64,000 nucleotides of DNA from Lota lota (GCA_026745465.1 JACYXH010000820.1:160001-224000), one strand, 5' to 3'. Counted from the stretch's first letter, positions 1 through 13,388 are shown. Translations and numbers: made by a program. Notes: generated from the letters alone by a model not told the origin.

Positions 1-154
1 TAGTAACTGGACTGACACAGACTTTGCTCATAACCCTTTATTGATAGCGACCATACGTCAACTTCTAACCCAGGGGAGAGAGCGGTAAGTTCCTGTGCCC
101 AACAATGGCACTACTGTCCCTAGTGGTCATATGTAAGTATCTCACTCTACAACA
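1..154 (-). repeat. 3' LTR of gypsy-A (truncated by window start)
   Basis: Nearly the same as 3465-3616 with a few differences, including cagactttgctcataaccc against caaactttgtgtaactc. It ends at 154 with ...ctacaaca, just before the purine tract. About 23 bases of the LTR lie before position 1. Confidence 0.85.
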
Positions 155-1465
155 TTCCTCCCCCCTTAAATCTGAACTAACCCGGTTAGTTCAGATTCAT
201 AGTTCATAGTTCATAGTTCTACCCAAACAGCTCTAGATAATGTTATGTGGGGTAGCCCAGCGCTATTATCAGTGGTCAAAACAATCATACAAAAAATTAC
301 TTTTGAGTGTGTTGAATGTTACTTAACTTTATAACTTTGTCGTGGCTATATTTTATCTAGCACACATTTCGAGACGCGTTGTGAGCTTCAGAGCATTAAT
401 GGTTTGAAAGCAGTTCCAGAATGAAGGGGGTGATGTGATGAAGGGGGTGATGTGGGGTGCACTCACGACTCATTTGTTACTCATGTCTCGAAATCGGAAG
501 TCCAGGCGGGTCAATAGCAGCAGATGAATGTTGATTTCAGCGTGTATGTGTATGAGTGTGAAGCAAGCTATGGAAGGCCATTAGCGCAAATAACGTTTTA
601 GAAATGTTGCGTTAACACAACCAAATTTTTCACGTTAACACGTAATATTTTATGGAAGGCCATTAGCGCAAAATATTTTGTGCTAACACGTCGATTTTGA
701 CACGTTACAGAAAATAAAATAATGGCCATAGGTCGTTAACAAGCGCATATCGATATAAACGAGAACTGGGAGGCGGGGGGTATTACGAACAAAAATGTAG
801 CTCATGGTTCCACATGTTTGAAATATGTGTTGTGTAATAAAATATATCATTTTGGTTATTTCTTAAACAGAATATAGCCTACCCTGATTATTTTCCCTCA
901 AAACCCCAAATGAGCATGAAAAACGCCACAAGCAGTTAGCTCCTGATTTTTCCAGGTGGGACAAAAGGCGACAGCTGATTTGAATTGTAGCAAGCCTGGG
1001 TGAGGCATGGTATATATTCCCATAGGGAAGAGGCAAAACAAACTGATTGAGTGTGCTTCAGTGTGCGGAAAGGCCTCAGAATTGCGGTTGCAGTTCGCGA
1101 GAAAATTCTGCAGCGCCACCACGACGTGTTCTATTTCATGTAGCCTACGCCGTCTAGGCTTCGCCTTATGGGCTTATCCCGTGCGCGCACTCGTGTGCAC
1201 TGAATTTTTTCAGCAATGCACCAATCAACGTGGGCACTGCCCACACTTCCCACGACATCGTATATATAACGCGGCGCACAGCTGCGTTTGTCCTCTTTTT
1301 TCTTTCAGCATTTACACTAACTAAAATCAGAATCGGAATTAACCATGATGACTTCATGCAGCAGCGGCGTGGCGGAGGTACGGCCCTTTTCAGGGCCTCT
1401 CTGCTCCTCTTGCCCGGCTATCCTCTCTCCGGACTCTGTCCAGTGTACAGATGTGGTCCTGATCA
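155..1465. other. Replacement sequence inside gypsy-A: MITE ends and an unassigned promoter-like stretch
   Basis: After the polypurine tract this stretch no longer resembles pol. It has two direct copies of a MITE end (tatggaaggccattagcgca at 569 and 651), the same terminus as the complete MITE at 42281-42898. A short inverted repeat (atttcgaga near 366, tctcgaaat near 487) is also present. Around 1000-1340 lies CG-rich sequence with a TATA-like tatatataacgcgg at 1261-1274 followed by a pyrimidine-rich segment. It resembles a retroelement promoter, possibly of a DIRS-like or LTR element, but I cannot assign it. I see no convincing coding sequence. Confidence 0.4.
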
Positions 1466-2197
1466 TCAGTTCCTGTCAGAAAGATGTACGAGATAGAATG
1501 CACACTGGGGAATCCCCTGTAGAATCCCTTCCATAGTGCGCTGGAAGATTGCAGGACTGGAGCTGACTCCGAAGGGTAACCTTGCATAGGTGAACAGTCC
1601 CTTGTGCGTGTTCACTGTTACGTATTTCTTTGAGTCTTCATCTAGCTTTATCTGTTGGTAAGCATGACTCATATCCAGTTTACTGAATTTTTCTTCCCCC
1701 GCTAGGGACGTGAACATGTCCTCCATTTTAGGAATGGGGTACTGTTCTAGTGATGACAGTCTATTTACAGTCACTTTATAGTCACCACACAATCTCACTG
1801 TATTGTCCGGTTTTAACACTGGGACTATTGGTGCTGCCCAGTCTGAGAACATCACTGGTTCTATGATCTTGTCCTTCAAGAGACGATCTAACTCAGCCTC
1901 TACCTTAGTTTTCATTGCAAAAGGCACTGACCTCGGTTTGAAGAAGCGGGGTGTAGCATCACTGGCTACATGTATCTTTGCTGTGGCTCCTTTTAATGTG
2001 CCAAGCTCATCCTTGAACACCTGCTCATGTTTCTTTAACACTTCCTGTAAAGAATCTTTGATGTCAAGTATCTTATTCATTGTACGCCAGTCCACATCCA
2101 ACTTGGTGATCCACCCTCGCCCAAGCAGGTTTGGTCCTGACCCCGCTACAACTACAACTGTTAACTCTTTGACCATTCCTTTATTTTCAACTTTCAC
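1466..2197 (-). pseudogene. gypsy-A reverse transcriptase, 5' part of the RT domain only
   Basis: The - strand frame reads a Ty3/gypsy RT: a leader ending in a retroviral-protease-like tail, then SDWAAPIVPVLKPDNTVRLC, YPIPKMEDMF, FSKLDMSHAYQQI and LPFGVSSSPAIFQ, the usual order of RT blocks from the fingers into the palm. The frame ends before the catalytic YxDD box would appear, and no RNase H or integrase follows. It would copy element RNA into DNA in a complete element, but this copy cannot. The break coincides with the foreign sequence at 155-1465. Confidence 0.87.
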
Positions 2198-2260
2198 ATT
2201 AGCTGACCCTAGAATGTCTACTTTATGTCCCTTATGTTTTTAGACTGATAGGACATGTAC

Positions 2261-3266
2261 CTAGCTCTGGCACGTTTGCCTTCTTCCATAGCTTAGCATT
2301 ACTGTTACACTACAGCCGGTATCAATCTCAAAATTTACCTTACATCCATTTACTGTTAAATATTGCCTGAGAGGAGGTACTTCGGGAATGGTAGTGTTCA
2401 TACTGTGAATAGTAAATACATCCTCACTACTCTTTTCCTCTTCCTGTATGAAATGTGCACTTTTTGAATATCTCTCTTTCTCCCCTATAATCTTTGTAGG
2501 TCCCTGAGCGCTCGATTTCTCTTTCAATGTCAGTTTGCAGGCCCTCTTTATGTGCCCTGTCTTACCGCAGTTGTGACACTTTTCTCCCGCGAACCTGCAC
2601 TCGTTTGCTAAGTGGCTGATCCCGCCACATCTGTAGCATTTGGCGCTCCCCCGCTGCTGCGTCTTTGCGTGGGCGTCTACTTTGTAAACGGTCCCTGCCA
2701 CAGGTCGGCTCCCTTTTCCATCGCTCATAGAATTCAAGTCTTTTATGTCCTTGTTGGCAGCTTCCATGGCCAGCGCTTTCTTTAGCGCCGTGTCAAATAT
2801 CAAACCATCCTCTAACAAAAGTCTCCGCTGTATTCTGTCGTCATTTATGCCGCACACTAATCTGTCACGTAGCATCACGTAGCGTGTCCCCATAGTTGCA
2901 GTCTTGCGCGAGCTTCCTCAGCTCCGCCACATAATCAATTACACTTTCCTCAGGTTTCCTATTTCTTTAGTTGAATTTCCATCTTTGTACTATTTCACTC
3001 GGTTTAGGATTGAAATGGGATTGCAGTAGACTCACCAAGTCATCATATAACTTTTCTCCTGGCTTTGCTGGGCTCAGTAAGTTCCTCCTCAATGCGTAGG
3101 TCTGCGCACCCACACAGCTCAATAGGATGGCCCTTGTCCTTACAGCATCGTCAATCTCATTTACAACAAAAAAATGCTCCAGAATTTCGCAATATTCTTC
3201 TCACACTTGTGTCTTGTTGTTAAATGGTGCCACCGAACCGAATGTGCCTGCCATCTTGTCTGTCAT
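2261..3266 (-). pseudogene. gypsy-A gag-protease, broken
   Basis: A plausible start ATG lies at 3264-3266. The sequence reads as a Ty3/gypsy Gag (capsid-like region, then basic linker) to two CCHC zinc knuckles (CYRCGGISHLANEC and CHNCGKTGHIKRAC, about 2550-2650), then an aspartic protease start with the active-site DTG at about 2315-2323. An in-frame stop near 2965 and a frameshift near 2890-2905 split the gag. The protease is cut just after its active site and RT resumes in another frame at 2197. In a working element these products form the virus-like particle and mature it. Confidence 0.85.
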
Positions 3267-3427
3267 CCAGTCATTGCTGCCAAAGAGAGAGCGAAGCATT
3301 CGCTAGCTTGCCCAACGTCGATAGCTTCACACTCCTAGCTTTTCCTAGCAAACTAGCCTGTTACTAGGTTCCGCTGTCGCTTAATCAGTAAAATCGGCTT
3401 ATCTTCACCGATTCCATATTCCGAATT

Positions 3428-3440
3428 ATCCTCGTCGCCA
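3428..3440 (-). other. Primer-binding site of gypsy-A (tRNA-Ser-like)
   Basis: On the - strand the LTR end CA is followed by T and then TGGCGACGAGGAT. This matches the 3' end of vertebrate tRNA-Ser(GCU) plus CCA, as I recall it. The motif is frequent in fish Ty3/gypsy elements. Confidence 0.65.
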
Positions 3441-3441
3441 A

Positions 3442-3616
3442 TGTAGTATATTGGAAATACTAAGTAGTAACTGGACTGGCACAAACTTTGTGTAACTCTT
3501 TATTGATAGCGACCATACATCAACTTCTAACCCAGGGGAGAGAGCGGTAAGTTCCTGTGCCCAACAATGGCACTACTGTCCCTAGTGGTCATATGTAAGT
3601 ATCTCACTCTACAACA
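3442..3616 (-). repeat. 5' LTR of gypsy-A
   Basis: 175 bp, with tgtag...acaaca termini giving TG...CA ends on both strands. It matches 1-154. On the - strand an AATAAA-type signal is present (tttatt on + near 3498). Confidence 0.85.
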
Positions 3617-4076
3617 AAAACATTTTGCCATTGACGTGACAAAGGACATGCCAATACTGTCGCGAAACAAGGGGTGCAACCAAATTATTATTTTTTAGTC
3701 TTGAGCCCTGCCGGGATATCGACTACTCATCATCTGAGACTGAGAAGTTTCACTGGGTACCATAATTACGGCGCAACACTTTTTTTTAAACGAATGAACC
3801 AAACAATACATACATGCCCCGAACAGTGACCTTTGAACCGAACGGTTCCGATTTTTTACTTGAACCATTCCCTCCCTAATGTTAAGTAAATAAACATGCG
3901 TGTTGCGCTATTCATGTGCAGATTTAATTTATTTGTCATTAATATTTCTCCATACACAAGCGGTGGGTCATGATACAAGCTCAGGCTCGTTGCAATTTCA
4001 CCAAGGCATATTGTGAACATTTGTTATAAATATATTATCAGTTTGTGCCACATGCTAAATTAAAAAATATATATAT
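3617..4076. other. Intron with a dispersed-repeat fragment
   Basis: 3636-3705 (gacaaaggacatgc ... ttagtcttgagccctgcc) shares its start and end with 33512-33645, so both are copies of one unnamed repeat. The rest is AT-rich. I see no gene. Confidence 0.45.
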
Positions 4077-4502
4077 GTAGCATTGACCAAGCTACACGCC
4101 ACCTAGGTGGCTTTTCCCACTCCACCTAGGTGACTTTCCTCTGGCTCCTCCAAACGAATGGACACAGGGTGGTGATGTTGAAAGACCGGTTTATTGTAAA
4201 GGTTGCATAGAATGATACATGCAGATGGTGCTCCCTGCTGACATGTAGGAGAGCACTCCTTGAGTGTGTGCGGTGATGGCTGGTTTAACCTGTGCACATT
4301 GATTGCTCAATGTGCAACAGGTGTGCAACCCCTCCCAGCTCCAGACTCCAATCAGTCTAACTTGAGCCAGGTGAGGCTGCTTAAACCAGCCATCATCCAC
4401 ACACACTCCCACAATATATTTCACAGTTACCTAACAGGAGGACCATCCACGTCCACTCCTAGCTAGAGACCTCGAAAGGACTGTTCAAGTCCTTTCTACT
4501 AT
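4077..4502 (-). repeat. Possible solo LTR
   Basis: Begins tgtagcattg, contains tttatt (AATAAA on -) near 4190, and ends near a C-rich purine-tract-like ctatagcacccccc. There is no second copy in the window and no clear TSD, so this is a guess from general LTR architecture. Confidence 0.25.
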
Positions 4503-5089
4503 AGCACCCCCCACCATAGCACCATCCAATGAGTCACCATCCAATGATTCACCATCTGATAGGTAAGGAATACTGAATTATTAGAATATCACTTCTCCTA
4601 GTTGATGCACTTGATAAGTACGCTGGTCAAATAGGTGACATTTGCAGAGACCACTGTTTTCTGGAGCCTAGAATTTAAAACCTTTACATGTCAGACATAT
4701 AATCCCGGGTCCTAGATGAATGGTGACGTTTAAAAGGTGTATTCTTTAAAGAACATGTGGTGTTAGTTGTTTTAAATTAACACTAGGCTATACGCTAAGA
4801 TCATTTAGCATCCAATTATTTCTTACAATATACAAACCAGAGGTGTGCATAACAAGCCACAAAGCATGCTTGTATTACCCACCCGTGTTATTAGCCAATG
4901 GGTTCTTTGTAGTTCTCAGATGAGCGTTCATGATGAGTCCACCATCAGCCCGACTGAAGACACAAATGATCTTCAGAGCACAGTGTAACCAATATTCTAA
5001 TGCATTATTTTATATTTAGCTGTGTTTGCAACCTTGACCCCCTTGTGTAATTTGCTGTGTGCTACAGTGAATTTACCTTTTCTTTGCAG

Positions 5090-5170
5090 GATTGACTGGA
5101 AAGACCCAGATGATGATGACACATGGGAAACAAACAGTGAAGATAGTAGTTCTGATGGGGATTATATCCG
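5090..5170 (+). other. Exon-like acidic segment, unknown
   Basis: A pyrimidine stretch ending tttctttgcag precedes a + frame that reads IDWKDPDDDDTWETNSEDSS. Upstream, near 4938-4990, another acidic frame reads DESTISPTEDTNDLQS and ends in a stop. This could be the relic of an exonic transposon gene or of a retrocopy. It does not match magi2. Confidence is low because the segment is short and the hairpin directly follows it. Confidence 0.22.
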
Positions 5171-5232
5171 AATCACAATTAATCAAGTTCATTGACAATA
5201 TCCTTTGTCAATGAAATTGATTAATTGTGATT
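5171..5232. repeat. Long hairpin (28-bp arms, 6-nt loop)
   Basis: The arms 5171-5198 and 5205-5232 are reverse complements with one mismatch (aatcacaattaatcaa pairs with ttgattaattgtgatt). It may be the folded remnant of a very short MITE. Confidence 0.75.
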
Positions 5233-7510
5233 GATTGTGATACACATCCAAGGAGCTAAACATTTTCCATAGAGTGGGGTGATTTATTGTACTTGGGTCT
5301 TGAACTAAGAATGGGCTTTTCAGATTGATTGTTATTAGTACCTCTGATTCCCTTCTGTAGTCTGTACATGGCCCCCTTGTACAAAGTAGTCTCCCAATTT
5401 AGAGAGTAATGTCATGTCTATGATAACTTTCCGTTATTGTGATCCTTACATCTGAAGTGTAGAAAATACATGCATTTTGCTGTACAAAGTACATAGTACC
5501 AGGATTTAAAAAAAAAAAGCCTTGCAGAAAATAGAAGAGCTGCCGGTCATCAGTTTAGAAGAAACATTCTAAACTGTGATTATTTGTGATTATCTTTTTT
5601 TACTTTCCGGTGAACTATTAATTTGAAAGCACAAGCTGTTGTAATGTTTGGCACCACCATATTATATTTGTTAAAATGTTTATCTATGTAACAAAAATAT
5701 AAACTAAAGGGATCTGATATACCAATATCTTTTTTTATAGCTTTCTTCGACAATACCAGAAAAAGGACTACAAGTAAATCCCTGATCTTAAAGCAGGCAT
5801 TTTGAAGAAGAGACTCCAATCAGATATGGGGATGCCAAGGCATAGGTGATCCCAGGACACTCTGCCTCCTTCCGAACGTCCAAACTCCTTCAATTGACTC
5901 CATTTTTGAGTCCCACATCAGTAGAGGCCTAGGTATGAACAGCTAAAAGTGTTCCAATTGAGTCATTGTGTATACATTTTTGCAAACAAATCTGTAAACA
6001 AATATATCAGCAAACTGTTATAGCAGAAGTTTGTAATGCTGCTGCTTTGTCTGATTGAATAATGGTATGGCCCTGGTCAATATTTTTCAGAGATTATATA
6101 TTATGGTTATTACTACTCAAGGACACATTATCCACCCAACTCTTATTTTATGCCAATTTACAACCACACCACACTGCCTTTAAATGTAAATTCATTCATT
6201 GTTAAGACAACATTTTACATGAAAACAATATAACACATTTCTAACAAATATGAATAAATGTCTTGTACTGTGTATCAAATAATTGCTTCTGTCTTTAATC
6301 ACGCATACTCTTAATAGTATTTGAATATACAATGCCTTATTAAGAAGACGGTATGGAACCATATAATATATATTATAACGACAATTATTATAAAATAAAG
6401 TAAAACTAAAAAATTTCTAAAGAATTTACAACACAGGTTTGGTTTAAGACCATATGTATGGCAATGACCAATGCCATATGCAGGATAGTTTTAGCAAATT
6501 AGCAAGTCAGCCTGTTGTACCAGCTGTATTGCCCCACGACTGAATTCTCGTCAGTTGATCACCATTGATTTTCACCAGCAATGGTGGTGAAGACAGCAAC
6601 TCCCATGAGCCCACACTACTACATGCCGTCATCAAACTAATACTTTTGATATAGTTTTGATTGAGTGACCCCTAGCGGCAACTAACTTATGTTCCTCTAT
6701 AACAGGTATTAGATTGAAGTCTGTGATTGTTCCTTCTGAACCACTGCTATTGTACACTACAACAGACCACCCAAATAATTAGTTTGCTTCTGAAGGTAAC
6801 ACTGTGTATCTAATTAAATTGAGGTTTGACAGAGTCAAATGGGTTGAATATGGCAATTATGATTATCTTTTAATTTTGTGGTGTAAAACTCGTGTTACTC
6901 TACTTACTAGATAATCATTAAAAGTATAAAAAAAATCTTCTATATAGAAAAATATTAATGTATTAATTGTTATCCAGTGAAATTAGTGATTTAGCAGACG
7001 TCATCAGGGATAATCCTGCCAAATTTCTAATTAAATCGGAAATGGAAAGGGCCATATTCAAATACATTTCCAAACTGTGTTCTCATTATTTTGAAAATGT
7101 ACATATTTTTTATGTATCTCGACATCAATTTGGGAAGCCTTTTCTTTACCTGCTTAAGCCTTTTCTGTAAATACAGCATTAACGCTATTATGATAAAAAA
7201 ATTGTTGATAATTGGGAAAGAGTACACATGTGTGGTGATTATCATGGACATAACGAAAAAGAAAACCAATTTGCATTTTACATTTTAACTCATACGTCTG
7301 ACCAATATAAAATTTTTAATTTGACATTATTTATCTGTGCTGCCAGGGATAATCCAACCATATTTACAGGAACTCAGACCTACCGATACGTCAAACGCGA
7401 AGCATCAGCTTTGCAAAAAAGCTTAGCATTTGATCAAGTTAGCCATATCAATGGATGCAGATGAGACTGATTAGCTCCATCAGTGAAGTGAGTGTAAATA
7501 GTGTGTAAAT

Positions 7511-7544
7511 GTGTGTGTGTGTGTGTCACACACACACACACACA
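7511..7544. repeat. Self-complementary (GT)8(CA)9 microsatellite
   Basis: A GT run switches directly to a CA run, making a perfect palindrome of simple sequence. Confidence 0.9.
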
Positions 7545-8379
7545 TAAACTGGCACTAATACCCACAAAGTGCACCGACGCAGAGGTCCAACTTGAAGTCT
7601 ACCTGTACCGGGTTCTTGTTTCTCCAATAATGGCTTTCAGACTTGTATTCCTCATTACCTATCAAGGATCAGTTGCATTTGGATACTATTGATTATGAAT
7701 TACCTGACTAGTTTGACTGGTTGCGGTCCATGGTGCTGAATTCCTCTTACTCATGTGGAAGGTCTACGCTGCATAGGTCCGGCACAACGTCCACTTTCCT
7801 GTTCTTCTTGTTTGGGTGTAGTTCTTGGACAGCTGTGTTAACTGAGTGTTTTCCCTATGTTCTCGGAGAACGTTCCTTTACCCGTCCAACTCGCTTCACT
7901 CTTCTCCCCCTTGGTTGTCCCTCATTCCTGGTTTGAGCTCTGAGAGAGGAATGGCCTTGTTGGTAATCCTTGGATCCTCTCAGTCTTTAGAAGGACGTTT
8001 TGGACCTTTCTACAATGGCTTAATTAATATTAGAATATGTATGCAGCTTTGGAATTAGTTTGATTTAAAACCAATACGTTTTTACTTAAATGAAAAATGT
8101 AGCAGTAAAGTTTGCTAATGGTGTTTACTTTGGAAATATGGCACTTTATATGGTATGTCATTGGGATTTCTAGATCCAACTATCTAAAGCAAATCCAATC
8201 AGCTGCAACATATTATGTGGCTGACTACGCCCCTCAACAAACACTGCAGACTGCATGTTTTCCAGACCTAATGAGAGAAGCTAATATGGTCTGTCTTTTC
8301 AAGGCAAGGAATCGACAGCAGTCCAAGTGGAACAATAGAGACAAGCTTTATTTTGGGTATTTTGCGTTGGGTTAAGGCA
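7545..8379. other. Intron without recognised features
   Basis: Several short open frames exist, but none has recognisable domains. Near 8340-8380 the sequence runs into the Tc1 remnant and may be an older part of it. Confidence 0.4.
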
Positions 8380-8550
8380 GTGCTGGAAAATGATGGTGGC
8401 CACACAAAACATTGACACTTTGGGCCCAATTTGGACATTTTCACTTAGGGGTGTACTCACTTTTGTTGCCAGCGGTTTAGACATTAATGGCTGTGTGTTG
8501 AGTTATTTTGAGGGGACAGCAAATTTACACTGTTATCTGTTAAGACAGAC
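8380..8550 (+). mobile_element. Tc1/mariner remnant (3' end)
   Basis: The stretch with ggtggccacacaaaacattg, gggtgtactcacttttgttg and gaggggacagcaaatttaca is the 3' noncoding end familiar from fish Tc1-like transposons, as I recall it. No transposase frame and no opposite terminal repeat remain. Confidence 0.65.
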
Positions 8551-10094
8551 AGGAAGGTTGGTTGAAAGAGAGGGGGAATGCATGTAGTATATGTAGGTCA
8601 CTACAAGAGCCTCTGTTTTCAAATTATTAATTATTTATGGATATTAAACATAATTTACCCGGTAAATCTTCGTTAAAAGCATCTGAATGACTGCAACTGC
8701 GGTCCCAACAGCTCATGTTAGTCATCGCCTATTAAGCCCCAACCTCTCAATGATGCCGCCGTACCATCAGGACAGTACCACTGGGGCCGCACCACCGAGG
8801 GCCTCTTGTCTCACTCGGCATATGCTCATGTGATTCATGTAGCCTTTCTGCTATCTGGATGATAATTATCAGCACGGAAGAGCTTTGTTTGCTGTGTGAG
8901 GATGCTCTCTCTCTCTCTTTTTTTTTCTCTGTTGCTCTCTCATCACATCCTGACACTCAAATAATTATTTCTAGTAGAAGTGATGACTTCCATTTCCTGT
9001 TCCCTCTCTCCCACTTCCTCTCATCCATTTTGTACCCAGTAATCTTCACCCTTTTTCATTCACTCTCTCCCTCTTATCTTCCCTTCTCTCCATCTTGCTT
9101 TCTCTTTCATCACCTTCCTATATTATGTTTTAAAATATGCATTTAAAATAAATTGACTCATCACTATTTCATTTTAATTAATGCTGATCGAAGGATGTGT
9201 ATGTACAAACATAGATAAACAAGATAGAACATTTATTTATTAATTGCAATGAATATTGTAAGAGCCAGGTATAGTTATATTATTTTGAAAGGACATTTTG
9301 GTAATTAAGGCACCTGGTGGGGGCAGAAGAAGGAAGTAATATTATCTGTGCACCTGTTCTGGTTGGGGTGACTAAGAGAGGGGGTGAAAGAGGGAAGACA
9401 AATTTTTTGTTGACCGCTGTTTTCACACTGTTTTCACGCTGTTTTACGCCTTTCTGTGCTGTTCATACTTTTGGGAGCGGTTTCGTATGCCAGTAACACA
9501 GTTGTGGGATGTGTTTGGAAACAGAACCTTTTTTTTGTTAGTACAAATAAATCGTGAACCTTAAGCGCGTCTAGCAAAGTTATTCCCCTGCTCAGCCTCT
9601 CGGCGGACAAACTCAAGTTTTAGATAGCCGCCTACAAATATAAAGGTCCCACTTTATGAATATACGTATACCCATTATATACATTTTTATGTTTCAGCTC
9701 TGTATCATCCTCTCTTCCCTCTTAGATGACCAAGCTATTTTTTTTTTGCGCTGGAATCTCCTTAGCATAATAGCATATTTGCCCGATGTTGCGGATTCTG
9801 CCGCTGTGTTAATAGAACATCACTTTAAGCGGTCACTTAAGACAAATGCATTGAATTGCCGTTTCTTCAGCATATACAGCATCCAACCGTTGATGGCTTG
9901 CACTTTTTACCTTGAAGATCGACTTTACACACCTATCATGTTTTGATTTAGGCTCTCAAGCACACACACGCAAAGAGGGGGAGGTTGACTCACACACACA
10001 GAGAAAAGCCAGAGGCAACCATGGTACACAGAAGAAAATACTGTGGTCTGAGGGGATGAGAGATGAGTTTTGTAGGGGGCAGAATACTCTAGTC
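8551..10094. other. Intron with low-complexity tracts; possible LTR-like segment
   Basis: 8905-9120 is pyrimidine-rich (CT tracts) and 9130-9250 is AT-rich. About 9257-9640 begins tgtaagagcc and carries aataaa near 9546, which could be a solo LTR, but there is no partner copy. No exon is seen. Confidence 0.3.
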
Positions 10095-10620
<526 letters not shown>

Positions 10621-11595
10621 TGAGAAGCAGCAGGAGAGCATTCCCTATTTCAACATGTCTTTACAAAATGTCTTTACATTGGTATTGATTTCAGACTCAA
10701 GTATTTAATACATAAGCTGTTTCCCTATTCTGTTCCTACGCCCTGCAGGCGTGCTAATGTTAGCTGCGGGGCTATCGAACATGGTACATTCCACATCTTT
10801 TAGATATATGTTGTGTTGAACCAGGTGTGTTCCTGGTCAGCTTTACATTTTGCATTACAACTATTTCAGGAAGTGTTGTCTGCGTCCGGTTTGGAAAAGT
10901 GTAAACAACCACACCGCTTTCAGCTCTCCATTGGACTGACGAGTTGCGACATAGTTGCACGCTCTCTCTATCTCTCTTTCGTATATTGAAGCATACTCTC
11001 TTGCCCTCCAGTTGCGCACTCAGCCCTTCAGGTACCAACATTTGGTACCGATTGTTTTAACTTGAATAGGTACTCGGTAGTACCGACATAATTTAGTCAG
11101 TACCATTAAAAGTACCAAATTCAGTACCCAACCCTATCATTGATAAGTGTTTTCATCCCCCCAACCTAACCAACACCGTAGAAACCAGCCTTAAACAAAC
11201 ACCTTGGAACATTTGATTTGAGCTGGATGATCAAACTTGTATAAGTTACTTTTTGCCTACTGTAGTGATTTAGGAAGTTTGAGGTTGTTTGAGGAATTTG
11301 TTAGAAGAAATCAAAAAACAAGAATTATAGTATAGAGGACTAAGCCTAACTCAGAACCTAGCTATGTGTTAAATTGAGGTAATACTGAAATATATGGTCA
11401 ACTAACCCTTAACCCAGCTCCCTGATCCAGCTCCTAACCCCAGCCCTTAACCCCAGTTTATAAACCCATCCCCTTACAGGGCTGAAGACTGTGACCAATA
11501 TGGTCGCATTTGCAGTGTTTCCCCTATAATTGTACAGGCGTCAAGATAACGCTGCATTATTTTTATTGCATACCTTTTTTTTCTTTTCTTTTTGT
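10621..11595. other. Intron; fragment of a hAT-like MITE end
   Basis: 11030-11135 has several ggtacc/agtacc motifs and ends cagtacccaaccct, resembling the terminus of the MITE at 63010-63892 (cggtacccatccc). Otherwise I see nothing recognisable. Confidence 0.3.
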
Positions 11596-13388
11596 TTATT
11601 ATTAGGGTGTCGAGGACGAAGTCCAAGACAACCTCTTGTTATTGCTGGTTTTATTATTATTATTATATAGCGTAAAATCGACTTACACAGCCTAAACCGC
11701 TTGATAACTTCTTATAAAAACTTAATAGAGCTGTAGAGGAGGACTACAGAAGATCTGTGTGAAAAAACTGCACTTATTGGCCCAAAGGTGGCGCTATTGC
11801 AATCGTCCAAAATTGGCAAATCATATCTCCAGACTACTTTGACCTACAGTCATGAAACTTTGACCATAGATGCATCTTCTCATGCTGAACAAATATGCCT
11901 CAAGAACCTATGACTTCCGCCATGATGGATTTTCCGCCATTTTGAATTTTGTGAGAAACATGAAAAAATGTAAAAGCCCTAGCTTTTTTGAGATACACAG
12001 AAATCCTTGGGCACACATACTCTTTGGACCAATATCTTTAATCTGAACTTTTGAAAAGTCTGTGCAGTAAAACATAAGGCCCCCAGGAGCCATTGACTTT
12101 GAAAGAAGGTGTGGCTTAACAACGCCGAACACAAAAATGCTTATATCAACATCAAGGTGGAGTCCTATGATCTTGGCTCCAATACAAACGTTGTTCAACA
12201 TTAAATTCTGAACAACATGGTACCCATGCTTTTTCAATTGGGGCGTGGCATAAAATAGGGCGTGGCTTGTGACTAAATTGACCACAGTTCCTAGAGGAAG
12301 TGTTGGATTTGAGTGGGATCAACTGTCACACAATCAGGATTATAAACCTCAAATGCTTAAATAAGATATAAGTTTATTGACAAAACAACATGGCCGCCAG
12401 ACGAAAAAAAACAGAAAGTTTTATGTAAATGCTTTTTTCGACATCAAGGAAGACTCCTATGATCTTAAGTAAAATTGATGAGTTGTTGGCCATAAAATTC
12501 TGAACAAAATGACGTTTTCACTTTTTCAATTTTGGTAAAACAACATGGCCGCCAGAGGCTAACAACGGTCAGAATGGACGTAAATGCGTTTTTCGATATC
12601 AGTATGGATTCCTATGATCTTGTGTCCAATATAAAAGTTGTTGGCCATGAAATTCTGAACAACATTACTTTTTGTGATTTTAATTTTGGTAAAACAACAT
12701 GGCCGCCAGAAGCAAAACACCGTCCAATTGGGCTTAAAATGCGTTTTAAAAAATCCATATGGACTCTAATCATCTTGACTTTAATAGAAAAGTTGTTCAG
12801 CATGAAATTCCGAACAAGATAGATTTCTCACTTTTCCAACTATGCCCAAAAACATGGCTGCCAGAGGCTCAAACCGGTTAGAATGCCGTGAGTCCAATCC
12901 CATTGAACCACTCTAACTATCATTATTTTCATACTGTATGACAATATATAAAACTTTACTCTCACTTTTCTAAACAGTGTTTTATCAAAGTAAACCTAAA
13001 GTGTGTGTGTGTCTGAAGCTGTCATTACATTAAAAACAATCCATTTACTATCATTATCTTCATACTGTATGACAATATATAATAATTTTGTCTCACTTTT
13101 CTAAACAGTCTAAAGTGTGTGTGTGTCTGAAGCTGTCCTTACATTAAAAACAATCCATTACAGTGTTTGGTCAAAGTAAACCTAAAGTGTGTGTGTGTGT
13201 CTGAAGCTGTCATTACATTAAAAACAATCCATTTACTATCATTATCTTCATACTGTATGACAATATATAATACTTTTCTCTCACTTTTCTAAACAGTGTT
13301 TTATCAAAGTAAACCCCAAGTGTGTGTGTGTCTGAAGCTGTCATTACATTAAAAACAATCCATTACAGTGTTTGGTCAAAGTAAACCT

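Larger units (their letters stand above)
1..3616 (-). mobile_element. Ty3/gypsy LTR retrotransposon, internally deleted (gypsy-A)
   Basis: Two direct LTR copies (1-154, cut by the window edge, and 3442-3616) bracket a gag with two zinc knuckles, a protease fragment and a truncated reverse transcriptase, all on the - strand. A purine tract (seen as ttcctccccccttaaa on +) adjoins the lower LTR and a primer site adjoins the upper one. The rest of pol (end of RT, RNase H, integrase) is absent. In its place, 155-1465 holds unrelated repeat sequence, so the copy cannot move by itself. The gag also has stops and frameshifts. The element type is well supported; the exact subfamily is not assigned. 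Confidence 0.88.
4503..7504. other. AT-rich intron, mostly unrecognised
   Basis: It holds an acidic exon-like stretch (5090-5170), a long hairpin (5171-5232), and short open stretches around 6967-7170 and 7230-7460 that I cannot relate to any family. No magi2 exon is visible here. Confidence 0.4.

Noticed and set aside
7501..7692. Short frame starting in the GT/CA palindrome
   Set aside because: Begins in simple sequence and has no recognisable domain.
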